A stretch of DNA of 47,077 bases, taken from an uncultured Bacteroidales bacterium (GTDB taxonomy: Bacteria; Bacteroidota; Bacteroidia; Bacteroidales; Paludibacteraceae). The stretch is from contig CALATT010000095.1 of NCBI GenBank assembly GCA_937891905.1, forward strand, positions 1 through 47,077, written 5' to 3'. Positions 1 to 8,400 of the stretch are shown piece after piece. The notes beneath the pieces were generated by a model. That model saw only the letters and a list, made by a program, of their open reading frames with translations. It searched no databases and was not told the DNA's origin. The translations under genes and the position numbers were made by a program. Position 1 is the first letter of the stretch. Each line of letters begins with the position of its first letter.

Positions 1-177
1 ATATACTTGCGCCACACCTGTAAGTCCTGCCTTAACTTTTTCCCTATATTTAAATTCAGGAATTTCAATCTTCGGAGTTTCAATATTGCACTTGAAGATT
101 GGCTCAAGCTTATCTTCATAAATCTTAATATCCTCGAAAGAAAGCATTTCCTTGTGCTTCATAAGAAAGCGTAGCAT
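1..177 (-). CDS. Fragment resembling a bacterial sugar transferase (runs off left edge)
   Basis: A minus-strand frame stays open for 59 codons from an ATG at 177 to the window edge. Its last part reads EIP-EFKYREKVKAGLTGVAQVY in essence; the KVKAGLTGxAQVY core is the typical KVKPGITGxAQV motif of the bacterial sugar transferase family (undecaprenyl-phosphate hexose-1-phosphate transferases that start polysaccharide synthesis). The family's upstream membrane helix and GPRP segment are absent, and the frame overlaps the end of pdxB, so this is not the real 5' end of such a gene. The DNA here is clearly more AT-rich than pdxB. I infer a fragment joined to pdxB, by assembly error or recombination, rather than a functional gene. 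Confidence 0.45.
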   Translation of the reverse strand, partial: MLRFLMKHKEMLSFEDIKIYEDKLEPIFKCNIETPKIEIPEFKYREKVKAGLTGVAQVY

Positions 178-952
178 TGCGCTTACCCATCATCGAATAA
201 CCCGCTATATGCATAGACGCCAAACGCGCACGGCGCAAGACCTCTAAATCGATATACGGCTCGTTCTCCCATGTATCTAATACATACTCACGCCCACTTG
301 CCAATAATGCTTGCTCATCCACTACACCCCCACGCGCCGCATTGATAATCAGCGCATTGGGTTTGCATTGCGCCAAGAAAGACGCATCGCATAGATGATA
401 AGTGGGATAATCACCAGTATGCGTGAGCGGCGTATGGAAAGTAATCACATCGCACTCGCGAGCAATAGTCTCTAATGACACGCCTATCCCCTTAGGCGGG
501 TCATTGAGCAGCACGGTCATTCCCAACCGCTCTGCCATCTGCGCCACCAACGATCCCACATGACCCACACCTACAATGCCTATGCACAAGCCTCCCCCCG
601 ACTCCTTCCCTAAAGGGAGTAGTGAGTAATGAGTAGTGAGGACTTCCTCAATATAATCACATACCGCCTGGGCATTACATCCGGGACACGACATCCATGT
701 TATTCCTTGCGCATCGCAATATGCAGTATCTATATGGTCAAAACCGATAGTAGCAGTACACACCAAGCGCACTTTTGAACCACGCAATAATGACTCATTG
801 ACTTGTGTGCGGGTTCGAACAACCAATACATCCGCATCACGCACCGCCTCGGCGTTTATTGCCGAAGGTTCTAATGCGCGCAAGCACACAGCAGGCCAAT
901 GTTGCTGCACCGCCTCAGCAAAAAAAGGAATATATTTATCAATGACTATCAT
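125..952 (-). CDS. pdxB: 4-phosphoerythronate dehydrogenase, C-terminally truncated
   Basis: 275-residue D-2-hydroxyacid dehydrogenase of the PdxB type, which oxidises 4-phospho-D-erythronate in pyridoxal phosphate synthesis. Visible are the N-terminal substrate half with VVRTRT, the FDHID motif, the Rossmann loop GVGHVG (about 128-133), the catalytic Arg in NAARGG, the Glu in DTWENEP, and the catalytic His in HIAGYS near residue 248. Family members usually have about 350-380 residues; here the C-terminal dimerisation region is missing and the last ~15 residues after GKRNAT do not look like PdxB. Residues about 105-121 are an extra low-complexity stretch before the Rossmann fold. ATG at 952 is followed by a normal family N-terminus. 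No clear promoter was seen. Confidence 0.85.
   Translation of the reverse strand: MIVIDKYIPFFAEAVQQHWPAVCLRALEPSAINAEAVRDADVLVVRTRTQVNESLLRGSKVRLVCTATIGFDHIDTAYCDAQGITWMSCPGCNAQAVCDYIEEVLTTHYSLLPLGKESGGGLCIGIVGVGHVGSLVAQMAERLGMTVLLNDPPKGIGVSLETIARECDVITFHTPLTHTGDYPTYHLCDASFLAQCKPNALIINAARGGVVDEQALLASGREYVLDTWENEPYIDLEVLRRARLASMHIAGYSMMGKRNATLSYEAQGNAFFRGY
590..640. repeat. Repeat-like insert inside pdxB
   Basis: On the plus strand this stretch contains TCCCTAAAGGGA, a perfect 12-bp palindrome, followed by GAGTAnTGAGTA-type units (AGTAGTGAGTAATGAGTAGTGAG). It codes in frame for about 17 residues (105-121 of PdxB) that separate the helix after CDYIE from the Rossmann strand CIGIVG. The GAGTATTGAGTA pattern recurs in the noncoding gap at 18511-18546, so I read this as an intergenic-type repeat captured in a gene. 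Confidence 0.55.
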
Positions 953-999
953 TGTGGAATGTGTAATGTGTAAGGTGTAGGGTGGAATATTACCTATTC

Positions 1000-1049
1000 A
1001 TTGCAAACAATACAATCCGCAGCAAATGCCACGGATTGTTGTTTGTAAT
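1000..1049 (-). terminator. Hairpin downstream of the 41-residue peptide gene
   Basis: A left arm at 1000-1019 pairs with a right arm at 1032-1049 (CAATCCG with CGGATTG, then CAAACAA with TTGTTTG), giving a stem of about 14 bp with a 2-nt bulge and a 12-nt loop. It lies 15 bp past the stop of the small gene at 1064, at the end of the DUF2147 transcription unit. No strong U-tract follows on the minus strand, so termination is likely but unproven. Confidence 0.5.
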
Positions 1050-1063
1050 AAGTGAGTGGAAGA

Positions 1064-1189
1064 TTATTCTATTGCTCCTCCAGGATTTCCCTCGGAGCCT
1101 CCAATACTTGTGGAGAAACTACTCATGATAGCCTCTACTTCTATTTGTTCGCACATAGGCGATTGATATTTTTTCTTTGTCATAGCCAT
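1064..1189 (-). CDS. Small Bacteroidales peptide, 41 residues
   Basis: Short gene starting ATG at 1189, four bases after the stop of the 998-residue secreted protein; an inner ATG at 1183 (MTKKKYQSP) is also possible. The product begins MTKKKYQSPMCEQIEVEA and ends in a Gly/Ser/Asn-rich tail (SIGGSEGNPGGAIE). This looks like the common but poorly characterised small proteins of Prevotella and Bacteroides with a K-x-Y-x-x-P-x-x-E start, a middle IEVE-like strand and a Gly-rich end. It has no signal peptide or membrane helix. The tight spacing suggests coupled expression with the gene upstream. Function unknown. Confidence 0.6.
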   Translation of the reverse strand: MAMTKKKYQSPMCEQIEVEAIMSSFSTSIGGSEGNPGGAIE

Positions 1190-1193
1190 TTAT

Positions 1194-4190
1194 TTATTTT
1201 ACCAGTTTACCTGTTACATCATACATATTACCATTGCGGAGAATGTAAAGTGTGCCATCAATGAGCACTTTTGTACTTTGTACATTATCACCTTGTATAT
1301 TCTCCATGCCTGTAGGTGCATTATTCCTAAAGCCAATATTCAGTTTGCGGCGTGGTGCATCTGCAGACTCTTGTACTGGATTTAATGCTTGGATAGCCGT
1401 CATATCAAAATATGCGTATCCTGCTGTCATGTAGTTATTTTTAGCATAATAGAGATGGTTTTGAATTACCACTACGCTACCATCTGGTACATTCACTTGA
1501 CCAGCACCTAAATAACCAACCATACCTCTATTATACACATACTCTTCTTCTACTGCTGTACCTTCGTTAAGTCCCCACAACTCATCATCTGTTGCTACGA
1601 ATAAGTACGGAGTACCAGCCACTAATTTATCCACAGAAACAAACTCTATACCCCCTGCTGTATATTGATTAGGCACATAGAATTCTGCTCCTTCGTATGT
1701 GTTTACATCGTACGCAGTGGTGTATGTTCCCATCTTGCCTGGTGTTAATCCACCACGGAGCAATGTGAGTGTAGGAAGAGCCTCAGTATGAACTGTGTAA
1801 GTCACATCTCCTGTTATCTTGTCAATGGTGAACGACTGACCGAGTGTATTATTATGCTCCCAAGCGACAAACTTATAGCCTGGATCTACTACTGTAGCAG
1901 AGATGGCTACATTCGTTGTACCATAATCATATGCACCTGCGCCAGTGAAAGAGCATGCACCCTCTACATCACTCTTGAGAGTAACAGTATATTTGCGCGG
2001 AGTTGACGCATAGACAGCAGTATAAGTTGCATCTGCTGTCACCTTTGCTAACGCAGGAGTCCATCCTGTGAAAGTATAAGTATAACCCTCATCCATTGGT
2101 TTGGTTGGGTTGGTACCGAGATATTCAGCCATCGCGCCGCGCGGAAGTTGGTATGTATCTATCGTATTTTCGCCATTCTTCCAAGTGATGGTACATCTCT
2201 TCTCTATCCAACCTTCTCGTAGAGTAGTAGGATCCTCCCCCCAATAATAATAGGTATCATTGAGCGGATGGATGCAATGGAAAATGTCATCTTCATCAGC
2301 CACTTTCTCTACTTCCCACCATTGGCAGTTCTCTTCAACGAGAATAAAGAGTCGTCCACTACCATCTGCAGCACTGAAGGTGTGATCGTCATTGCCTGAC
2401 GCAAAGAAAGTAAAATCATCCATATCTTGCTTTAGGCCACCTCCTTTTATGCTATCTGGTATTAACTCTACTTCTAATTTTTGCAGGGCGATTTGTTCAT
2501 ATGCTTGCGGCTTAATAAACACCTTGAAAGCTTCTTTAAAATCCGTAGCGTTGCCTATAAGTTCTTCAAATTTGGCTTCGTTAAGTTCAAATGCATAACA
2601 ATCAACAGTCATCAAACTAAGCCACTGATCATTCATATAACAATATGTCTTACCCGCAGACTTTCCTGATGTTGTGGTATATGTATTATCGCCATTTTTT
2701 AATTTAGCAGGCACAAACTGCTTTTCTTCCGTATCTCCTTTATCATTATATATTTGGAACACGGGGGCGGATTCGCCTATTGCAAGTGGTTTTGTTGATA
2801 ATACAAAAGTACCTGCATCTTCATTGGTAGAGAAAATATTAGCACCACTTTCAGAAGTGAAGATATAGCCATCTTTGGTGTCGAATGTGCCATGCACATT
2901 GATAGAAGCATCGGCAGGTTTTTGATTCTCATTACGCACCGTTGGCTGACCATTTACAGAAAGAGCAGAAGGAGTGTATCTCACCACTTTGGTATATTTG
3001 TAGCCGTCCTTTGCGTAAGCATATTTACCCCATTGGTCTGCATCATAGATGTAGAGCGAACCAGATTTCACTTCAGGGTGCTCAACATCCTTTGTGATAC
3101 TTACCACTGACTCTTTATTGATTTCCACTTCTGCGCCCGGCAGCAAGGCGGTATTTTGGGTAAAGTCCATCAATCCGCTCAGCAAATGAATCTTCATATT
3201 ATTGGTAAGCGGGAGCACAAAAGCACTGGAGTTCATCTCAAGGTCCATTCCTTCAATAAATTCTCCCAAATCAATCACAATAGAACCAATATGGGCACCA
3301 CTATTGATTTCATATACCTGTTGGTCGTTGTTGGTATCATACCACTTGCGCACCCATGTATTCTCTTGGTCTGCCTCTTCGTCCATCAAGAACATAGCCT
3401 TTGTTCCTGATACACCAATAATAGCCACATCTGCTTTAGCAGTTACAGAAATGCTACTTGCACTTGCTGACACAGCCGCCATGGTGCTGAGTTTTGCACC
3501 AGGATGATACTTAACCGGAGACTCAATATTTTGAATATAATATTGCGTTACAGGGAACACTCCTTTGTCTGAGCCCAAAAGCATAGAAGAGATAGAACCA
3601 CCTTTCCAGTCGCCCATTTGGAACATCTCACGCACTGTGGAACCACGGCGGGCATCCGTCTCACCTTTTCCTACTACGAAGCCCCAAGCACGCAACTCAG
3701 AACCATTCATCAAAGTCATCTTAGCACCCTCATTCATATCCAGCAGACCATAAGGACCATATGGAAGAGAGGTGTAATCATCGCTGCTGGCGTGCAACTT
3801 ACCTGACAACTCAATGGTGCCATACACATTCATATTCACGCCATTAGCAAAAGTGAGGCTACGGAACTTAGTAGGCTTCACCCATACATTCTCTGGCGCA
3901 GCGGCATTGTGCGAGATATATTCTACATTAGGGAAACCGGTCTCCTGCTCATCGCTCATCGGCACAACCAATGTTGCATTTGCAGGCAAAGTATATGTAC
4001 CAGCAGGCAAGGTGTAATCCGTAAGCATGATGATAGTCATCTCTGTATCAGGATAACTATTCACATACGCCAATGCTTCTTCCAGCGTAGTGAACGAAGT
4101 AGCACCAATCTTACATGCTTGTCCCCAAGCAGTAGCGCTTGAGAGCAAACTCATCACTACAAGTAGTAATGTCAATAATTGTTTTTTCAT
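1194..4190 (-). CDS. Secreted InlB-repeat surface protein, 998 residues
   Basis: Starts with a clear signal peptide (MKKQLLTLLLVVMSLLSSATAWGQ). Residues about 30-480 form a beta-rich region with many N/G/T turns, of no family I can name with certainty, perhaps a beta-helix-like fold. Residues about 663-730 are a Listeria-Bacteroides (InlB B) repeat (TITWKNG ... YTFTGWTP ... TYTAVY), followed to about 800 by a divergent bacterial repeat (YTVTLKSD ... GYKFVAWE). The C-terminus (GTLYILRNGNMYDVTGKLVK) is the short tail seen on many Bacteroidales secreted proteins, not the longer T9SS type A domain. It lies 28 bp downstream of the DUF2147 gene and shares its promoter. Probable outer-surface adhesin; ligand unknown. 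Confidence 0.75.
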   Translation of the reverse strand: MKKQLLTLLLVVMSLLSSATAWGQACKIGATSFTTLEEALAYVNSYPDTEMTIIMLTDYTLPAGTYTLPANATLVVPMSDEQETGFPNVEYISHNAAAPENVWVKPTKFRSLTFANGVNMNVYGTIELSGKLHASSDDYTSLPYGPYGLLDMNEGAKMTLMNGSELRAWGFVVGKGETDARRGSTVREMFQMGDWKGGSISSMLLGSDKGVFPVTQYYIQNIESPVKYHPGAKLSTMAAVSASASSISVTAKADVAIIGVSGTKAMFLMDEEADQENTWVRKWYDTNNDQQVYEINSGAHIGSIVIDLGEFIEGMDLEMNSSAFVLPLTNNMKIHLLSGLMDFTQNTALLPGAEVEINKESVVSITKDVEHPEVKSGSLYIYDADQWGKYAYAKDGYKYTKVVRYTPSALSVNGQPTVRNENQKPADASINVHGTFDTKDGYIFTSESGANIFSTNEDAGTFVLSTKPLAIGESAPVFQIYNDKGDTEEKQFVPAKLKNGDNTYTTTSGKSAGKTYCYMNDQWLSLMTVDCYAFELNEAKFEELIGNATDFKEAFKVFIKPQAYEQIALQKLEVELIPDSIKGGGLKQDMDDFTFFASGNDDHTFSAADGSGRLFILVEENCQWWEVEKVADEDDIFHCIHPLNDTYYYWGEDPTTLREGWIEKRCTITWKNGENTIDTYQLPRGAMAEYLGTNPTKPMDEGYTYTFTGWTPALAKVTADATYTAVYASTPRKYTVTLKSDVEGACSFTGAGAYDYGTTNVAISATVVDPGYKFVAWEHNNTLGQSFTIDKITGDVTYTVHTEALPTLTLLRGGLTPGKMGTYTTAYDVNTYEGAEFYVPNQYTAGGIEFVSVDKLVAGTPYLFVATDDELWGLNEGTAVEEEYVYNRGMVGYLGAGQVNVPDGSVVVIQNHLYYAKNNYMTAGYAYFDMTAIQALNPVQESADAPRRKLNIGFRNNAPTGMENIQGDNVQSTKVLIDGTLYILRNGNMYDVTGKLVK

Positions 4191-4218
4191 ACCTTATATT
4201 TATTTAATCTTTTCTATA

Positions 4219-4656
4219 TCATTTTGCGCGTAGCCATGTTTGATTACGACCTAAAAAACCACGCTTGTCTAATGAACCACGGAGAACTAATTTGCCATCC
4301 TTTAGATAAATCTTACCATAATAAAACTTACCCGATTCAGGATCTAACACCTTTCCGCCTACTAATTGACCATTCTCAGCCTTCATACCACGAATAATTA
4401 CCAGTCCTTCGAGCGGTTTATTATAATCTTCGCCCTCACATTCCACACAGCGTTCGTCCTCTGGACCTACCAGCATCTTGGTAATCTTACCATAATAGAG
4501 ACCATCCTTTGCCTGATAGATTGATACAATGGAGAAACTATCACCCGTCTTGTCATCTACTGTTCTCCAATCACCTAATATGCCTTTCACCTGCGATTGA
4601 GCAGGAATAATAGACATAAGGGATACACACATTAATAAAAATAATACTCGTTTCAT
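4219..4656 (-). CDS. DUF2147 family secreted protein
   Basis: 145 residues with a signal peptide (MKRVLFLLMCVSLMSIIPAQSQ) and then a DUF2147 domain: GDWRTVDDKTGDSFSIVSIY, a YYGKITKM strand, the paired CVECEG cysteines, GLVIIRGMK, VLDPESGKFYYGKIYL and the terminal RGFLGRNQTW motif. The family folds as a small beta-barrel and is widespread in Proteobacteria and Bacteroidota; its biochemical role is not established. It is the first gene of a unit with the 998-residue protein and the 41-residue peptide, and has its own promoter at 4682-4712. Confidence 0.85.
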   Translation of the reverse strand: MKRVLFLLMCVSLMSIIPAQSQVKGILGDWRTVDDKTGDSFSIVSIYQAKDGLYYGKITKMLVGPEDERCVECEGEDYNKPLEGLVIIRGMKAENGQLVGGKVLDPESGKFYYGKIYLKDGKLVLRGSLDKRGFLGRNQTWLRAK

Positions 4657-4681
4657 AGTGTAAAAAAATAGAAATTTGGCG

Positions 4682-4712
4682 CAAAGGTACTACAAAATTT
4701 GCACATATGCAA
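4682..4712 (-). promoter_or_regulatory. Promoter for the DUF2147 unit
   Basis: Read on the minus strand, TTG (4712-4710), exactly 20 bp, then TACCTTTG (4689-4682). This matches the Bacteroidota primary sigma factor pattern TTTG-N19-21-TAnnTTTG. It overlaps the divergent rdgB promoter, whose TTG is at 4699-4701. Confidence 0.8.
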
Positions 4713-4729
4713 AAAAAATTGTAATTTTG
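4699..4729 (+). promoter_or_regulatory. Promoter for rdgB and porZ-like gene
   Basis: TTG at 4699-4701, 20-bp spacer, TAATTTTG at 4722-4729, which fits the Bacteroidota TAnnTTTG -7 box. The start of transcription would fall near 4736, about 30 bases before the rdgB ATG. The sequence TTTGCA-CATA-TGCAAA at 4698-4713 holds the TTG boxes of both divergent promoters. Confidence 0.75.
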
Positions 4730-4766
4730 CAGCGTTTTATACGCGCACGCGTTCATAATAATTACT

Positions 4767-5420
4767 ATGACACTTGTTTTTGCATCTAATAACGCACATA
4801 AGTTATCCGAGGTGAGGCAGATAATGCCCAACACACACATTCTTAGTCTCGAAGAGATAGGTTTCCTATCCGAAATAGACGAGACAGGTAGCACACTGGA
4901 TGAGAATAGTATGCTCAAAGCACAAACCGTATGGGAATGGCTATTACACAACTCTGCATCTAAGACCAACAACATAACCATCGATGGCGTATTTGCAGAT
5001 GATACTGGGTTGGAGATTGATGCACTCAATGGTGCGCCTGGCGTCTATACCGCACGATGGTATATGATGGAGGAGGGTGGATGTCAGATGTTAGATGGCG
5101 GATGTCAGATATTAGATGGTGCGGGGCAGAATAGAGCCAAAGCACTCCGTGTACTGGCAGGAAACACCAATCGCGGTGCGCAGTTCAGAACAGTCATCAC
5201 CCTCATTCGCATGGAGAATGGAGCACCAAGCACCATCCAAGTAGAAGGTGTAGTAAGAGGATATATCGCCGAAAAGGAATATGGTAATGGCGGATTTGGA
5301 TACGACCCTGTCTTTATCCCAGCAGGATATGACAAGACCTTTGCAGAACTGCCTGCTGAAGTCAAGAACAGCATTAGCCATCGTGGACGCGCACTCGCTG
5401 CACTCGTACAACAAATATAA
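4767..5420 (+). CDS. rdgB: XTP/dITP diphosphatase (RdgB/HAM1)
   Basis: 217 residues. Hydrolyses non-canonical purine triphosphates (dITP, XTP) to monophosphates, keeping them out of DNA. Family motifs are intact: FASNNAHKLSEVR at the N-terminus, ADDTGLEIDALNGAPGVYTARW with the metal-binding acidic residues, FGYDPVFIP, TFAEL and the terminal NSISHRGRAL. It is about 20 residues longer than usual (~195) because of an insert at residues 99-120 made of two copies of a 7-residue unit. It is followed after 5 bp by the PorZ-like gene, so the two are probably one transcript. Confidence 0.93.
   Translation: MTLVFASNNAHKLSEVRQIMPNTHILSLEEIGFLSEIDETGSTLDENSMLKAQTVWEWLLHNSASKTNNITIDGVFADDTGLEIDALNGAPGVYTARWYMMEEGGCQMLDGGCQILDGAGQNRAKALRVLAGNTNRGAQFRTVITLIRMENGAPSTIQVEGVVRGYIAEKEYGNGGFGYDPVFIPAGYDKTFAELPAEVKNSISHRGRALAALVQQI
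5079..5120 (+). repeat. 21-bp tandem duplication within rdgB
   Basis: Two adjacent 21-bp units (5079-5099 and 5100-5120) agree at 19 of 21 positions and are built on GATGTCAGATnTTAGATGG. They code for GCQMLDG and GCQILDG. The unit itself contains the smaller pattern GATGT-CAGAT-TTAGATG. Because 21 bp is a multiple of three, the frame is kept. The insert sits just after TARW, where ordinary RdgB proteins go straight to the helix that starts here at NRAKAL. Confidence 0.85.
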
Positions 5421-5425
5421 AGACA

Positions 5426-8400
5426 ATGAAAAAAACACTTCTATTCATATTACTCAGCATCGCTAATATAGTTAGTGCACAGCAGTGGACCACACACTTT
5501 GCTTATAATAATGTGACGCAGATAGCCATGGCAGACGAATGCGTTTATGCCATATCTGACGGCAGTCTATTTAGCGTAGATAAGCAAACAGAGCAAATCA
5601 AAGTGTATAATCGCCAGTCAGGACTACATGGTTCGGGCATCAATTGCATACACTACGACAATATATCCGAGCAATTATTCATAGCATACCAAGCAGGAAA
5701 AATAGACCTTTTATCCAAGCACGGCGTCAAGTATATCGGCGAACTATACGATAAGGACATGACGCAAGAGAAAACGATTTATAATGTAACCATACATAAA
5801 CGCACCGCATACCTATCCACCGCATACGGCATACAAACCTTTGACCTTCGCACCAATAGACTGGTAGATAGTTATTGGTTGCGTCCCAACGGTCAAGAAA
5901 CACATGTACAGGATGTGCTCATCGCCAATGATAGTATTTACGCATTCACAACCGATAGTCTTTTCTTGGCTGCATTAACGGACAACTTGGTGGACTACAC
6001 CGTTTGGAAACGCGAGTTACGAAGCGGACGCATCAGTCCTGACGCTGACAAAGGTATTCACTATCAAGATGCACAAAACCACTGGTATGCAGGGCACGCA
6101 GAAGGTATCGTGCGATTCACTACCACCAGCAGATTGACCTACAAACCACAGGGACCATTAGCCAATATACCCTATGGGCTCACAGCAGCACATAATCGCT
6201 TATGGATGGTGACTGGAGGAAGATGGGCAAACCAATTTGGCCTACCCGGAATGATAATGATGTATGATGGAGCCAAATGGACTAATATACCTATAAACGC
6301 TATCAAATCACGGCCTACCGAACCTGTATATGATTTTCTCAATGTAGCCGTCGACCCAAAAGATGCAAATCACTATTTCGTCAGCAGTTATGGTACTGGT
6401 TTATACGAATTTGTAGGTCAAAAATGCGTGGCGCACATCATCTCATCAAGTGATAATACAATGGGGTCTGCAGTCAAGGGTGTCGATTCACTTTACACCC
6501 GTATTGACAAGGCCACTTTTGATAGCGTAGGAAACCTATGGATACTGAATGCGGGTAGTGTGCCCTATCCTATCGTTTGCTTAGATACTAATAAAACATG
6601 GCATGGCCTGCCTATATTCATCAATAACGAGCGTCGTAACTTAATAACCCCAAGTGGGTTTGTAATTGATACATTCCATCCCAACTATAAATGGATTGCC
6701 AACGCACGCGTACAAGTAGAAATTATCTTGATAGACGATAATGGCACACCTTTTGATAGCAGCGACGACCGTGCTATCGGACGAAATAACTGGACTACAC
6801 AAAAGGGACAATTATTCACTCCCGAAACCATATTATCCATCATCCAAGATAGCAAAGGACGCATCTGGATGGCCACAGACCAAGGAATAGCCATCATTGA
6901 CACTATTGATTATTTCACAAACGACCATTGTATACGACCTGAAGTGATGGATAATAACGGCACCAACCCCATGACATCCCTACGCATTGAGGCATTATGC
7001 CTTGATACTAAAGGACAAATATGGGTGGGCACACAAACAATGGGCGTATATGTACTCAATGAAGATGCCACCAGCATCATCGCACAATACACCACCGATA
7101 ATTCCGCACTACCATCCAATAGCATCCTATCTATCGCCTGCGATGAGAGAGGTATAGTATCCATTGGCACAGGCGAAGGATTAGTGCAATACAATCCAAA
7201 TGATCACACATTGAATACCGATTGGGAGGAAGGCAACCAAGAGGAACTCGATAAAGGAACCATGCAGCAATGGAGATTACATCTATCCTATGCAGACCCA
7301 AAAGAGATAACAGCCTCACCTCACTATATATATGCCATGGCCAATGGTTCGCTCTTTGGCGTAGATAGGGAGACAGATGAACTGGTGTATCACAACAAAG
7401 CCACGGGGCTGAACGGAACCGATATAACCCATATAGCCTATGACCCACGCGCTGAAAAACTAATCATCGCATATAGCAATGGACTCATTGACCTACTGGA
7501 AGAAGATGGCACGGTGACACAAATACCCGATATATCTATCAAAGCAGGTTCCATCCCCGTCACTATCAATTGCATCACCGTAGGAAGCAAATACACTTAT
7601 CTGGGTATGCCATTTGGTATTATTGCTATCAATACCTCCAAAGCAGAAGTAACAGATACATACTACATCGGAGATGAGGCCTCCTCGATAGACATACAGC
7701 AGATAGTAGAATTAGGCGACTCCATATATGCCTTCTCTTATGACCGTATGTATACAGCCGCACTCCATGACAACCTCATTGACTATCGCATCTGGCACGC
7801 CATAGATATACCATGTGAAAAAGTGCAGCAAGCCGTTGGATTTAATCACCAAGTTTATACCCTACAGCACGACTCACTATACATATATAAGCAAGGCGCA
7901 TGGCAATTGGTGGTGCCCAATAAATTAGATTGGATACACGCATCCGATAATCAACTGCTCACCTACCAACGAGGCAATGGATTACTATACCTCACGGACT
8001 CAAACCAATTGCACAATATCAATAGCACTTATATCGCTGCAGATGCTATCTATAGCAATGGAGAATACTGGATTGCAGAAGAAGAAAAAGGATTGGTGAG
8101 ACTAAGCGCTACGAACGCTGATTTCTTCCATCCAATAGGACCAGCAAATAACTCTGGATATCAATTGGATATTGCTCATAATCAATTATATATTGCACAT
8201 GGAGGTAGATGGGCTGATCCTTTTGGACGACTATCTAACCTCAGTATATATGACGGACACAACTGGCGAATCATTCCATGGCCAGATACATGGTACTACA
8301 CGGGACATGCCATACAAGATGTGGTGAAATATGCTATCGATCCACAAGACCCAGGACACTTCTTCGTAGCAACATACGGAACAGGCGTTTTCGAATTCAA

